Source of the DNA: an uncultured Clostridia bacterium
Lineage (GTDB): Bacteria > Bacillota > Clostridia > Christensenellales > Borkfalkiaceae
Assembly: GCA_947572415.1 (NCBI GenBank)
Contig: CANPBT010000017.1
Location: forward strand, 1 to 32,286
Reading direction: 5' to 3'
DNA length: 32,286 nucleotides
The notes beneath the pieces were generated by a model. The model worked only from the letters and a program-made list of their open reading frames with translations. It did not search any database and was not told where the DNA came from. Positions 1-9,151 of this stretch are shown here, piece by piece; the first letter of the stretch is position 1; every line of letters starts with the position of its first letter. A program made the translations under genes and the position numbers.

Positions 1-124
1 CGAAAAAAAGTACAGAAAAGGCACAGCTTAACGCTATGCCTAAATCTTTTTATTCCCTATGGGAATTACCGTAAGCCGCCCGTTTTATTTTGCTTCGTGC
101 GGGCGCGCGCGGCGAATAATTCTA
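1..124. other. Upstream non-coding stretch, no gene seen
   Basis: No convincing reading frame starts or ends here. A small hairpin with arms TTCCC (53-57) and GGGAA (61-65) and a weak GC-rich inverted repeat around 77-110 may be remains of a terminator of a gene left of the window. Nothing else is recognisable. Confidence 0.4.
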
Positions 125-153
125 TTGACAAATTTCGCGTAATATAGTATCAT
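125..153 (+). promoter_or_regulatory. sigmaA-type promoter of the signalling operon
   Basis: The -35 box TTGACA lies at 125-130 and the -10 box TATCAT (5 of 6 consensus bases) at 148-153, with a 17-base spacer. It lies about 60 bases upstream of the preferred start of the hybrid kinase gene. Confidence 0.75.
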
Positions 154-216
154 TGTTCTGTAAAAATGGAAAATTATCGGCTTTGTGATGTATTTACGGG
201 GCGGAGGTACTCATTT

Positions 217-3192
217 ATGATTAAAAAACGTATTTTATGGGGCGCGTTTGCGACTGTTCTCACAGCCGCGCTGGTGGTAATTATTGCCGTTTATTCGGCA
301 TTTACGTCCTCGCATATTTTCAACGAGAGCGCAAATCACCTCTATGAAATTTACAATCAGGTGAATATTACCTTTTCGTCGATGGTCAGCAGAAACTGGA
401 ACGTGTTGCACGGCTGGTCAAACTACATAGAGGAAAAGTCTGACAACGACGTTCAGGCTATAACCGATTTTATAGAAAAACGCAAAGAGGACTGGGGCTT
501 CACCAACTTCTATTTCATTAACAAGGACGGGGTCGGCAAGCTCACCAAGGACGGAACGAGGTCTTTGGATATTTCCCCCGAGGACAGGGAGCGCATGCAG
601 CAGGGCGACGTCGTGCTCGAGGGCAAGCGCGGCGGCGACGTGCCCATAACGCTGTTTACCATAAGTGTCGACGACCCCGAGCAGACATATATATACGACG
701 GGTTCGAGTATATAGCAATGGGCATTACTTTCGACAGGGAAGATATGACCAAAACGCTGGATATAAACGCTTTCGACGGCGCCGGTCGCTGTTACATAAC
801 CGATGCTGCGGGTAACGTGCTGATGACCTCGGAGTCGAATGAAAATGACGACGCGCACCATATCGACAACTTTCTCGACCATCTCATGGAAGGAAATGAT
901 ACCGTGTTTACGGGTATGACGCTCGAAGAAATCGCCGCCGGGCTGAAAAACGGAAAAAAGGGCGAAACGCTTTTCAAAATCCACGGCGTGGAGTATTATC
1001 TTTCCTATCAGCCGATAGAAACGGCGGAAGGCAAGTCGCTAAACGATTGGATGATGCTGGGCGTCGTCCCGTCGGAAACGCTCAACCAGAGTATGGACGA
1101 GTTCCGTACAATTACCATGGTAGTTATGTCGGGCATTTTCATTCTGCTTGCGGCGGCGGTCGTGACGGTGGTATTCGTAGTTTACAGCCGCAACGTAAAG
1201 GAACAGCAAATCAAGCTCAAATCCCGCGACAACCTTTTCGACCTTTTAACCCGCAACACAAACGACGTGTTCATACTGTTTTCGCCCGATAACTTCAAAT
1301 CAGAATACGTAAGTCCGAACATAGACAGAATACTCGGTATAAACTCCGAACTCGTTGTCAACGACGTGAGGAATATTCTGGATACCGCGGTAAACAAACC
1401 TACCAAATTCACCAGCGCGGGGATAAAGCGGTTACAGCAGGGCTGCACCTGGGAGTCGGAGCTACAGCTGAGGAATAATTCCACCGGCGACGAGTACTGG
1501 TTCAAGCTGATGCTTTACCGCTCTGTATTCAACGGCGAGGACAGCTTCGTCATGATGCTTTCCGACAGAACCAAAGAGCAGAGCATGAACGTCAAACTCG
1601 AGCAGGCTTTGGGCGTGGCCAAGGCGGCAAACAGCGCGAAGAGCAACTTCCTTTCGAACATGTCGCACGATATCCGCACCCCGATGAACGCGATTATCGG
1701 CTTTGCCACGCTGATTGCAAAGGATGCGTACAAACCCGAAAAGGTCCTCGAATACGTGCGCAAAATCACCTATTCGAGCCAGCACCTTTTGGGACTCATA
1801 AACGATATACTCGATATGAGCAAGATAGAGAGCGGCAAAACCTCGCTCAATATGGTCGAGTTCAGGCTATCCGATTTCCTCGAAGAGCTGTACTCTATGA
1901 TGAACGCGCAGGCGAAAGCGAAAGGACAGTCGTTTGAAATACACACCAAGGGCAGCCTGCCCGACGTCGTGCTGGGCGACAAGCTCCGCTTGAATCAGAT
2001 AATGATTAACCTTATGTCAAACGCAATCAAGTACACTCAGGAAAACGGCGAAATCACTATCGGCGTCGAAGCGCTCGAACAGAATATTCACAACCACGCG
2101 CACATAAAATTTTACGTACAGGATAACGGCATGGGCATGAGTCCCGAGTTCGTCAAAACCATATTCGATCCGTTCACGCGCGAGGAAACCACGATTACCA
2201 ACAAAATTCAGGGTACGGGGCTCGGTATGGCGATAACCAAAAACATAGTCGAGCTTATGGGCGGAACAATTTCCGTAGAAAGCGAGCCTGGCAAAGGCAG
2301 CACCTTCACCGTCGAGCTCGAACTGTCCACCGTGGAAACCGACGAGGACGAAAATTTCTGGATTAACCACAACATAACCCGCGCGCTCGTCGTCGACGAC
2401 GAGGAGTATATCTGCAAGGATATCCAGTCGCTTATGGAGGGCACCGGGGTTGAAATATCATACGCGCTCAACGGGTTCAGGGCGGTTGAAATGGTCAACG
2501 AGGCGTGCGATAAGAATAAGGATTTCAATATCGTGCTTCTCGACTGGAAAATGCCCGAACTCAACGGCATAGAAACGGCCAAGCTTATCCGTAAAAAAGT
2601 CGGCAAGGACGTGCCCATACTCGTACTCACATCCTATGATTTCAGTGATATCGAGGCGGAGGCGAAGGAAGCGGGCATTGACTTCTTCCTTGCAAAGCCT
2701 TTCTTCGCGTCTAATTTCCGTCGTGCCGTGGCGCAGCTTAAAGAAGACGACAAAGTTGAAAATATAATCGCCAAAGAAGAGGCGAAAACGGATATTTCCA
2801 TCGCGGGGCTGAAAGTGCTTGCGGCGGAGGATAACGAAATCAACGCCGAAATACTCGTCGACCTTTTGGAAATGGAGGACGTCAGCTGCGACATCGCCGT
2901 CAACGGCAAAGAGGCGCTTGACAAATTCACGTCGAGTAAGCCCGGTACTTACGATATAATTTTAATGGACGTGCAAATGCCGGTTATGAACGGGCACGAG
3001 GCAACGCGCGCAATCCGCGCGAGCTCGCACCCCGAAGCAAAGACGGTGCCCATACTCGCAATGACGGCCAACGCGTTCGACGACGACGTGAAAATGGCGC
3101 TCGACGCGGGTATGAACGCGCATATGGCAAAGCCCGTCGATATTGAAAAACTGAAAGAAATGATTGCAAGCTTCAGAAAAAAGGATAATTAA
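217..3192 (+). CDS. Membrane hybrid sensor histidine kinase with two receiver domains
   Basis: Predicted 991-residue signalling kinase. The ATG at 217 is chosen over the in-frame ATG at 166 because GGAGG sits 9 bases upstream. Order of parts: membrane helix near residues 5-28, a long extracytoplasmic region resembling a double-Cache ligand domain to about 300, a second membrane helix near 305-330, a PAS-like segment around 345-455, HisKA with the motif SHDIRTP and phosphorylatable His484, an HATPase_c domain with an N-box near 602 and the G1 motif DNGMGM near 636, then two receivers with Asp776 (LLDWKMP) and Asp918 (LMDVQMP). Both receivers keep the acidic pocket and the phospho-acceptor. No HPt domain is present. 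The next gene begins 9 bases after the stop and carries its own receiver, so the two probably form one pathway. The ligand cannot be told from sequence. Confidence 0.92.
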   Translation: MIKKRILWGAFATVLTAALVVIIAVYSAFTSSHIFNESANHLYEIYNQVNITFSSMVSRNWNVLHGWSNYIEEKSDNDVQAITDFIEKRKEDWGFTNFYFINKDGVGKLTKDGTRSLDISPEDRERMQQGDVVLEGKRGGDVPITLFTISVDDPEQTYIYDGFEYIAMGITFDREDMTKTLDINAFDGAGRCYITDAAGNVLMTSESNENDDAHHIDNFLDHLMEGNDTVFTGMTLEEIAAGLKNGKKGETLFKIHGVEYYLSYQPIETAEGKSLNDWMMLGVVPSETLNQSMDEFRTITMVVMSGIFILLAAAVVTVVFVVYSRNVKEQQIKLKSRDNLFDLLTRNTNDVFILFSPDNFKSEYVSPNIDRILGINSELVVNDVRNILDTAVNKPTKFTSAGIKRLQQGCTWESELQLRNNSTGDEYWFKLMLYRSVFNGEDSFVMMLSDRTKEQSMNVKLEQALGVAKAANSAKSNFLSNMSHDIRTPMNAIIGFATLIAKDAYKPEKVLEYVRKITYSSQHLLGLINDILDMSKIESGKTSLNMVEFRLSDFLEELYSMMNAQAKAKGQSFEIHTKGSLPDVVLGDKLRLNQIMINLMSNAIKYTQENGEITIGVEALEQNIHNHAHIKFYVQDNGMGMSPEFVKTIFDPFTREETTITNKIQGTGLGMAITKNIVELMGGTISVESEPGKGSTFTVELELSTVETDEDENFWINHNITRALVVDDEEYICKDIQSLMEGTGVEISYALNGFRAVEMVNEACDKNKDFNIVLLDWKMPELNGIETAKLIRKKVGKDVPILVLTSYDFSDIEAEAKEAGIDFFLAKPFFASNFRRAVAQLKEDDKVENIIAKEEAKTDISIAGLKVLAAEDNEINAEILVDLLEMEDVSCDIAVNGKEALDKFTSSKPGTYDIILMDVQMPVMNGHEATRAIRASSHPEAKTVPILAMTANAFDDDVKMALDAGMNAHMAKPVDIEKLKEMIASFRKKDN

Positions 3193-3201
3193 GGAATTTT
3201 T

Positions 3202-5253
3202 ATGAGCGACAAGAAAAAGATTTTAATTGTAGACGACTCGGAAATGAACCGCGCGCTGCTTACCGATATGCTCGAGGACGACTACGAAATTCTGGAAGCG
3301 GAAAACGGACTCGAAGCGACGCAGATTCTGCACGCGCACGAGCTGGATATATGCATTGTGCTTCTTGATATCGTAATGCCCGTAATGGACGGCTTCGAAA
3401 CGCTCGCCATGATGAACAAAAAGGGATGGATAAAGAGCATACCCGTAATAATGATATCCGCCGAAACCGCGTCCACGTATATGGACCGCGCGTACGGGTT
3501 GGGCGCCGTCGATTACATATCGAGGCCGTTCGACGAGCGCACCGTCCGTCACCGCGTTGACAGCAACGTCATTCTCGGCGAAAAACAGCGCGAGCTTTCC
3601 TCGCGCCTTACCGAGCAGATTTACGAAAAAGAGAAAGACAACCGTCTTATGATAGAAATTCTTTCTCATATAGTCGAGTTCCGTAACGGCGAAAGCGGTT
3701 TGCACGTTCTGCACGTGCACGCAATAACCGAATTCCTTTTAAAGGAGTTGCGCAAAAAAACAGACAAATATTCGATAAACCAAAAGGATATTTCGCTTAT
3801 ATGCAACGCTTCGGCGCTGCACGACGTCGGTAAAATTTCCATACCGTCGGAGGTTTTAAACAAGCCCGGCAGGCTTACCCCCGAGGAGTTCGAGCAAATG
3901 AAGCTGCACACCGTCGAGGGTGCGAAAATGCTCAAAGACATTCCTATGCGCTCTGACGAGCCGCTCATTAAAATCGCATATCAGATTTGCCGCTGGCACC
4001 ACGAAAGGTACGACGGCCGCGGCTACCCCGACGGGCTTAAAGGTGAGGAAATCCCCATTGCGGCGCAGGTGGTCGCCCTCGCGGACGTATACGACGCGCT
4101 CACCAGTAAGCGCGTGTACAAACCCGCGTTTCCGCCCGAAAAGGCTGTCGAAATGATTTTGAACGGCGAGTGCGGCGCGTTCAACCCCCTGCTTTTGGAG
4201 TGCCTTAAAGACTCCGCCGATACGTTAAAGCATGAGCTGACGGTTATATCTTTGGGCAACGCCGCCGATAAGGAAATACAGAGCACGGTAGCGCACACGC
4301 TGAAAACTGACGGTGCGGACGTATCCAACAGGACTATACGCCTTCTGGAGCACGAAAGAATGAAATCCAAGATTCTCTCCGACCTTTCGAGGGAAATTAT
4401 GTTCGAGTACAACTGCTCGCCCGAAATTATCACGCTTTCGGAGTGGGGCGCGGATTACCTCGGTATGCCCGTCACTATAGTCAACCCCGCGGAGGACGCA
4501 TTCGGTACGGAGGTGTTCAAGCCCAAGGATTTCGCCCGGCTTCTGGAAAAAATGAAAAACACCTCGGCGGAAAATCCCGGCGTTATGGAAAAATATATGC
4601 TGAACATAAAGGGTGAAAAGACGTGGTGCAAGGTTATCGCCAAAACTATGTGGTCGGATACCGAACCTCCCGAGTACGAGGGCGCAATCGGCAAAATCGT
4701 GGATATCAACGACGAAACCGAGGAAATGAAGAGTCTGGAGCTGAAAGCCAACCTCGACGCGGCTACGGGGCTTTTGAATCACGCGGCGGCCAAGGAGCGT
4801 ATTACTAAATATCTCGAAGGCGCAAACGTCGGAAAATACGCGTTCGTCTTCTTCGATTTAGACGACTTCAAGCAGGCTAACGACGTTTACGGACATAAAT
4901 TCGGCGACGAGGTTCTAGCGCACGTCGCAAAGACAATCAAGAAAAATACCCGTAGCTCGGATATATCGGCGAGAATGGGCGGCGACGAATTTATAATCTT
5001 TATGTGTTACAGGGGTACGATTGAGGGGCAGATAAAGCGCATCTTCAACGCGCTTACCGGCTACTATAAGGAATTCCCCATAAAGGTAAGCATGGGCGTG
5101 GCGCTGGGCGACGGCAGCCTGCGCGACTACGAAACGCTTTTCGAAATGGCGGATAAGGCGGCGTACCACATAAAGCACAACCACAAAGGCAAAAATTCTT
5201 ACTGCTTCTACGACGATTCGCTTGCGGATATCAACACGGGCAGAAACACTTAA
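3202..5253 (+). CDS. REC / HD-GYP / PAS-like / GGDEF c-di-GMP signalling protein
   Basis: 683-residue response regulator carrying both halves of cyclic-di-GMP turnover. A receiver spans about 1-120 with phospho-acceptor Asp56. An HD-GYP phosphodiesterase domain covers about 150-330 with HD at 207-208, the HHE motif and GYP at 274-276, all intact. A PAS-like segment lies around 380-510. A diguanylate cyclase domain follows at about 525-680 with an intact GGDEF at 593-597 and an RxxD inhibitory site at 584-587, exactly five residues before it. By family knowledge this protein could both make and hydrolyse c-di-GMP; which activity dominates cannot be read here. It starts 9 bases after the hybrid kinase with an AAGGA ribosome site and ends at a strong terminator, so the pair is probably one operon and the kinase its likely phosphodonor. 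Confidence 0.92.
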   Translation: MSDKKKILIVDDSEMNRALLTDMLEDDYEILEAENGLEATQILHAHELDICIVLLDIVMPVMDGFETLAMMNKKGWIKSIPVIMISAETASTYMDRAYGLGAVDYISRPFDERTVRHRVDSNVILGEKQRELSSRLTEQIYEKEKDNRLMIEILSHIVEFRNGESGLHVLHVHAITEFLLKELRKKTDKYSINQKDISLICNASALHDVGKISIPSEVLNKPGRLTPEEFEQMKLHTVEGAKMLKDIPMRSDEPLIKIAYQICRWHHERYDGRGYPDGLKGEEIPIAAQVVALADVYDALTSKRVYKPAFPPEKAVEMILNGECGAFNPLLLECLKDSADTLKHELTVISLGNAADKEIQSTVAHTLKTDGADVSNRTIRLLEHERMKSKILSDLSREIMFEYNCSPEIITLSEWGADYLGMPVTIVNPAEDAFGTEVFKPKDFARLLEKMKNTSAENPGVMEKYMLNIKGEKTWCKVIAKTMWSDTEPPEYEGAIGKIVDINDETEEMKSLELKANLDAATGLLNHAAAKERITKYLEGANVGKYAFVFFDLDDFKQANDVYGHKFGDEVLAHVAKTIKKNTRSSDISARMGGDEFIIFMCYRGTIEGQIKRIFNALTGYYKEFPIKVSMGVALGDGSLRDYETLFEMADKAAYHIKHNHKGKNSYCFYDDSLADINTGRNT

Positions 5254-5266
5254 ACAGGCTTATTTT

Positions 5267-5302
5267 AAAACCGCGGCGCGATTAAATCGCGCCGCGGTTT
5301 TT
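5267..5302 (+). terminator. Rho-independent terminator of the signalling operon
   Basis: Near-perfect GC-rich inverted repeat with arms 5271-5283 and 5285-5297, flanked by AAAA on the left and a T run on the right. Confidence 0.88.
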
Positions 5303-5350
5303 GTTATTTTTTAACATATGCAAATTATTTTACGCGGGCTGCAAATTTAA

Positions 5351-5379
5351 TTGACATAAGGGGCGCGCGTATATATAAT
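5351..5379 (+). promoter_or_regulatory. Consensus promoter of the XRE-cupin/pot operon
   Basis: Exact TTGACA at 5351-5356 and exact TATAAT at 5374-5379 with a 17-base spacer. Transcription should start near 5386, leaving a leader of about 85 bases that holds the two inverted repeats described separately. Confidence 0.9.
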
Positions 5380-5405
5380 CATTTTTGTTTTGGGTTTAGT
5401 TTTAT

Positions 5406-5459
5406 TAAACTTTTGGTTTAAATTTGCTAACCGTCAAGTAAAAGTAAACTTTTTGTTTA
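5406..5459 (+). promoter_or_regulatory. Tandem TAAAC-N5-GTTTA operator-like repeats
   Basis: Two perfect inverted repeats, TAAAC-N5-GTTTA, lie at 5406-5420 and 5445-5459, with centres 39 bases apart. A further GTTTA half-site is at 5394-5398. They are downstream of the consensus promoter and just before the regulator's ribosome site. By analogy with autoregulated XRE-cupin genes, they are likely binding sites of the product of the next gene. Confidence 0.6.
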
Positions 5460-5470
5460 GTGGTGAGAGT

Positions 5471-6004
5471 ATGGAGATAGGTAACAAGATTAAACGTTTA
5501 AGATTACAACTCAATTTATCGCAGGCGGAGCTTGCCGACCGGTGCGAGCTTACCAAAGGCTACATATCCCAGCTTGAAAACGATTTGACGTCGCCGTCGA
5601 TATCCACGCTTCGCGATATTTTAGCGGCGCTCGGCACCGACCTTGCCGAGTTTTTCAAGCGCGAGGACGACGCGCGCATAGTGTTTTCCGCCGACGACTT
5701 TATCGAAAAACACGAAAACGGAATGCTGTTGAAGTGGATTATCCCCAACGCGCAGAAAAACGAAATGGAGCCTGTTCTGGTCGAACTTTTATCGGGCGCG
5801 TCCACCTCCGACGATTTCCCTCACGAGGGGGAGGAGTTCGGTTACGTGCTCGACGGGAAAATATGTATCGAGCTCGGCAAAAACAAATACGTCTGCAAAA
5901 AGGGCGAGGCGTTTTATTACACCGCGGACAAGACGCATAAAATCATAAACAACTCCAAAAGCAGCGCAAGGTTTTTATGGGTATCCACCCCGCCGAATTT
6001 TTAA
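5471..6004 (+). CDS. XRE-family regulator with C-terminal cupin domain
   Basis: 177-residue transcription factor. The ATG at 5471 is preferred to an in-frame ATG at 5390, which lies at the predicted transcription start and reads through the operator-like repeats; a GGTGAG-type ribosome site precedes 5471. Residues 1-60 form a classic HTH_3 domain (NLSQAELADRCELTKGYISQ), and about 105-175 form a small cupin barrel (HEGEEFGYVLDGKI). This is the layout of PuuR-like repressors, whose cupin senses a small molecule. The gene lies 46 bases upstream of potA in the same direction, so polyamine-responsive control of the transporter is the natural inference. Ligand and direction of regulation are not proven. 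Confidence 0.88.
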   Translation: MEIGNKIKRLRLQLNLSQAELADRCELTKGYISQLENDLTSPSISTLRDILAALGTDLAEFFKREDDARIVFSADDFIEKHENGMLLKWIIPNAQKNEMEPVLVELLSGASTSDDFPHEGEEFGYVLDGKICIELGKNKYVCKKGEAFYYTADKTHKIINNSKSSARFLWVSTPPNF

Positions 6005-6050
6005 GTCCGTGACACTTCCTTAAAAAGGAATAAATATAAGGAGCACACAA

Positions 6051-7562
6051 ATGGGAAAAAGCGAAAACATTATCGAATTAATCGACGTAAGAAAGGTGTT
6101 CGACGACGAAACGGTCGCCGTCGATTGTTTTAATCTGCAGGTAAAAAAGGGGGAGTTCGTCACCTTCCTCGGCCCGTCGGGCTGCGGCAAAACCACCACG
6201 CTCAGAATGATAGCGGGCTTCGATATCCCCACTTCGGGAAAAATTTTACTAAACGGCGAGGATATAAGCCGACTTCCGCCAAACAAACGCCCCGTCAATA
6301 CCGTATTCCAGAAATACGCGCTTTTCCCTCATCTCAACGTATACGAAAACGTGGCTTTCGGGCTGCGCCTTAAAAGAGTGTCCGAAGAGCGCGTCGACCG
6401 CAATGGTAAAACGGTCACTAAATTTATCCGTCTCGGCAAATCCGAAATCGACAGAAAGGTGAAAAAAGCGCTTGAAATAGTGGATTTGGAGGGCTTTGAA
6501 AAACGAAGCGTATCCACGCTTTCGGGCGGGCAGCAGCAGCGTATCGCCATTGCCCGCGCTATCGTAAACGAGCCCGAAATTCTTTTATTGGACGAGCCTT
6601 TGGGCGCGCTCGATTTAAAAATGCGCAAGGAAATGCAGGTCGAGCTCAAAAATATGCATAAAAAGCTCGGCATTACCTTTATCTACGTCACGCACGACCA
6701 GGAAGAGGCGCTTACGATGTCGGATAAAATCGTCGTAATAAACGACGGCGAAATTCAGCAGACGGGCACGCCCACCGAAATATACAACGAGCCTTTAAAC
6801 ACTTTCGTCGCCGACTTTATCGGCGAAAGCAACATCTTCAACGGCGCGGTCGTGGGCAAGCTTAAAGTCAAGTTCTGCGGCGCAACCTTCGACTGTCTCG
6901 ACGACTACGAAATCAACCAGCTTGTCGACGTCGTCGTCCGCCCCGAGGATATAAGGATATGCAAGCCGGGCGAGGGTCAGCTTACGGGCAGGGTAATATC
7001 CTCCGTGTTCAAGGGCGTGCACTACGAAATAACCGTCCAGATAGGCAAATTCGAAATAATTATCCAGAGCACGTCCGACGCGCCCGTCGGCGGCACGATA
7101 GGGCTCAGAATAGAGCCGGACGGAATTCACCTTATGGAAAAGGTGTATACGGTCAACAAGTACGACGGCGTTATAACCAAAAACAATACCGTAGAGTTCG
7201 GCGACGGCAATTTCGAGTGCGATTTGACCAAATTGTACAAGGGCTCGCATATAGACGAAGAGGGTTACCTCGTCACGGCGGAGGGTGAAAAGAAAGATTT
7301 AACGGGCGTCGAAGTCAACGTCGAGGTCGCGCCGTCGGATATATCCATGACCGACGATTTGAACGCGGGCGGCGCAAAGGGCAATATCATTTCTATGATA
7401 TACAAGGGCGACCACTACCGCTACATTGTCAGGACGGAGGAAAACGAGGAGGACTACGTGCTGTCCTGCCCCGATATGTGGAACACGGGCGACCTTGTCG
7501 GCGTGGTAATCGCAAAGGACAAAATAAAGCTTGCGTTAAAGCCCGCGGAGGAGGAAAAGTAA
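6051..7562 (+). CDS. potA: Polyamine-type ABC transporter ATPase with an extra C-terminal TOBE-like domain
   Basis: 503-residue ATPase of a spermidine/putrescine-type importer. Visible motifs are Walker A GPSGCGKTT (41-49), Q-loop near 87, signature LSGGQQQ (157-163), Walker B LLLDEP (178-183) and H-loop His215. It is about 130-150 residues longer than usual PotA. Part is an insertion of about 20 residues at 110-131, before the helical subdomain. The rest is a C-terminal extension: a first TOBE-like unit at about 294-364 (RPEDIRI, then VISSVFKGVHYEITV) and a second, weaker copy at about 423-496 (APSDISM, then IISMIYKGDHYRYIV). A strong AAGGAG site precedes the ATG. The stop is followed directly by the potB start. 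Polyamine specificity is inferred from operon composition and family resemblance. Confidence 0.92.
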   Translation: MGKSENIIELIDVRKVFDDETVAVDCFNLQVKKGEFVTFLGPSGCGKTTTLRMIAGFDIPTSGKILLNGEDISRLPPNKRPVNTVFQKYALFPHLNVYENVAFGLRLKRVSEERVDRNGKTVTKFIRLGKSEIDRKVKKALEIVDLEGFEKRSVSTLSGGQQQRIAIARAIVNEPEILLLDEPLGALDLKMRKEMQVELKNMHKKLGITFIYVTHDQEEALTMSDKIVVINDGEIQQTGTPTEIYNEPLNTFVADFIGESNIFNGAVVGKLKVKFCGATFDCLDDYEINQLVDVVVRPEDIRICKPGEGQLTGRVISSVFKGVHYEITVQIGKFEIIIQSTSDAPVGGTIGLRIEPDGIHLMEKVYTVNKYDGVITKNNTVEFGDGNFECDLTKLYKGSHIDEEGYLVTAEGEKKDLTGVEVNVEVAPSDISMTDDLNAGGAKGNIISMIYKGDHYRYIVRTEENEEDYVLSCPDMWNTGDLVGVVIAKDKIKLALKPAEEEK

Positions 7563-8357
7563 ATGGTTCTGCGTTTCAACAGAAAGCAGCTGTGCATACC
7601 TTACGCGGTATTCCTCGTGCTGTTCGTTATTGTCCCTCTCTTCGTGATTGCATACTATGCGTTCACGGACGGGCAGGGCAAACTTTCATTCGAAAATTTC
7701 GAAAACTTTTTCCTCAACACCAACACGCTCGGCACGCTTTTGTACAGCTTCGCGCTGGCAATCGTAACGACGTTCGTATGTCTTTTAATCGCTTACCCCA
7801 CGGCATATATCCTCGCGAGGAGCAATTTCAGGAAAAAGCACGTTCTGTTAATGCTGTTCGTGCTGCCTATGTGGATAAACTTCACGCTCAGGATAACCGC
7901 GCTTAAAGAAATACTATCCGCGCTGGAAGGCAATATCTCGGCGTACCCCTTTCTGAATTCGGTAATAGGTATGTCGTACGACTTTCTGCCGTTTATGATA
8001 CTTCCGCTGTATACCTCGCTTTTAAAGCTCGATAAAAGCCTTCTTGAAGCGGCGGCGGATTTGGGCGGAAACAAATTCACAGTGTTTTTACGGGTCACGC
8101 TGCCTCTTTCGGTGCCAGGTATAATTTCGGGCGTCACAATGGTTTTGTTGCCCTCTATGACCAACTACGTCGTTTTGGATATGCTCTACAACAGCACGTA
8201 CATAATGGGCAGCCTGATAGGCAGTTATTTCAGCGCGTACGACTGGAATAACGGCTCTATGATAGCGCTTATTCTTCTTGCAATAATCTTTGTGGTTACG
8301 CTCGTTACCGACCGTTTCAGCGACAAGGACACGGCGAACAGGGGGGCGGTATTATGA
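7563..8357 (+). CDS. potB: Polyamine-type ABC transporter permease, first subunit
   Basis: 264-residue inner-membrane permease with about six hydrophobic helices. The EAA loop that docks the ATPase reads LEAAADLGGNKFTVF, followed by the LPLSVPGI segment typical of PotB. The start codon immediately follows the potA stop, with a GGAGG ribosome site inside the end of potA, and the stop overlaps the potC start by ATGA. Such tight spacing indicates translational coupling. Length agrees with the PotB family, and no damage is seen. Together with PotC it should form the transmembrane channel. Confidence 0.93.
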   Translation: MVLRFNRKQLCIPYAVFLVLFVIVPLFVIAYYAFTDGQGKLSFENFENFFLNTNTLGTLLYSFALAIVTTFVCLLIAYPTAYILARSNFRKKHVLLMLFVLPMWINFTLRITALKEILSALEGNISAYPFLNSVIGMSYDFLPFMILPLYTSLLKLDKSLLEAAADLGGNKFTVFLRVTLPLSVPGIISGVTMVLLPSMTNYVVLDMLYNSTYIMGSLIGSYFSAYDWNNGSMIALILLAIIFVVTLVTDRFSDKDTANRGAVL

Positions 8358-9151
8358 AAAGAATTTTCTGTTACGCCTGGCTGGGCATTGTGCTTGCGCT
8401 TACCTACATACCCGTGCTCGTGCTCGCGGTATATTCGTTTACCGACGCTTCTATGGTCGGCGCGGGCATAAGCGGGTTTTCGTTCGACAACTATCTCAAT
8501 CTTTTCCGCAACGACGAGCTTCGTGCGATGATATTCGGCACGGTATTGCTTGCTTTCGTGTGCGCGGCGATTTCCACCGTGCTCGCAACCTTCGGCGCGA
8601 TAGGTTCGTTTTACTCCAAAAAGCTTACAAAATCGCTTATAGACACGGCGAACCGCGTGCCCGTGGTAAACGCCGATATAGTTACGGGCTTTTCAATCTG
8701 CATTCTTTTAATAGTTATTCTTCGTATAAGCAAGGATACGTTTATCCCGCTCGGCATAGGTCACGTGGTGCTTACGGCGCCTTTCGTGTATCTGTCGATT
8801 ATACCCAAGCTCAGACAAATGGACGGCAGCCTTTACGAAGCCGCGCTCGATTTGGGCGCAACACCCGCGCAGGCGCTTTTCAAAGTGGTTTTACCCCAGC
8901 TTATCCCCGGCATATTATCGGGCTTTATGCTCGCGGTGACGCTCTCGCTCGACGATTATTTCATAACAACCTATACAAAACCGTCCACGTTCGACACGAT
9001 AAGCACCTACGTTGTCAACGCGACGAAAGGCAGCCAGACGGAGGTAAAAACCGCGCTTTGGGCGCTTTCCACACTGATATTCGTTATCGTAGTAGTTGTC
9101 GTCGTGCTTATGAACGTGCTTTCGGATAAGAAGAGGAGGGGCGCAAGATGA
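8354..9151 (+). CDS. potC: Polyamine-type ABC transporter permease, second subunit
   Basis: 265-residue permease with about six membrane helices and the EAA loop YEAALDLGATPAQALF followed by LPQLIPGI, as in PotC. It overlaps potB by four bases (ATGA) and potD by four bases (ATGA), so the three are one translation-coupled unit. Length is normal for the family. It pairs with PotB to form the translocation path. Confidence 0.93.
   Translation: MKRIFCYAWLGIVLALTYIPVLVLAVYSFTDASMVGAGISGFSFDNYLNLFRNDELRAMIFGTVLLAFVCAAISTVLATFGAIGSFYSKKLTKSLIDTANRVPVVNADIVTGFSICILLIVILRISKDTFIPLGIGHVVLTAPFVYLSIIPKLRQMDGSLYEAALDLGATPAQALFKVVLPQLIPGILSGFMLAVTLSLDDYFITTYTKPSTFDTISTYVVNATKGSQTEVKTALWALSTLIFVIVVVVVVLMNVLSDKKRRGAR

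Noticed and set aside
166..216. Upstream ATG at 166 as start of the hybrid kinase
   Set aside because: The 17 extra residues are not membrane-signal-like and GGAGG sits correctly before the ATG at 217.
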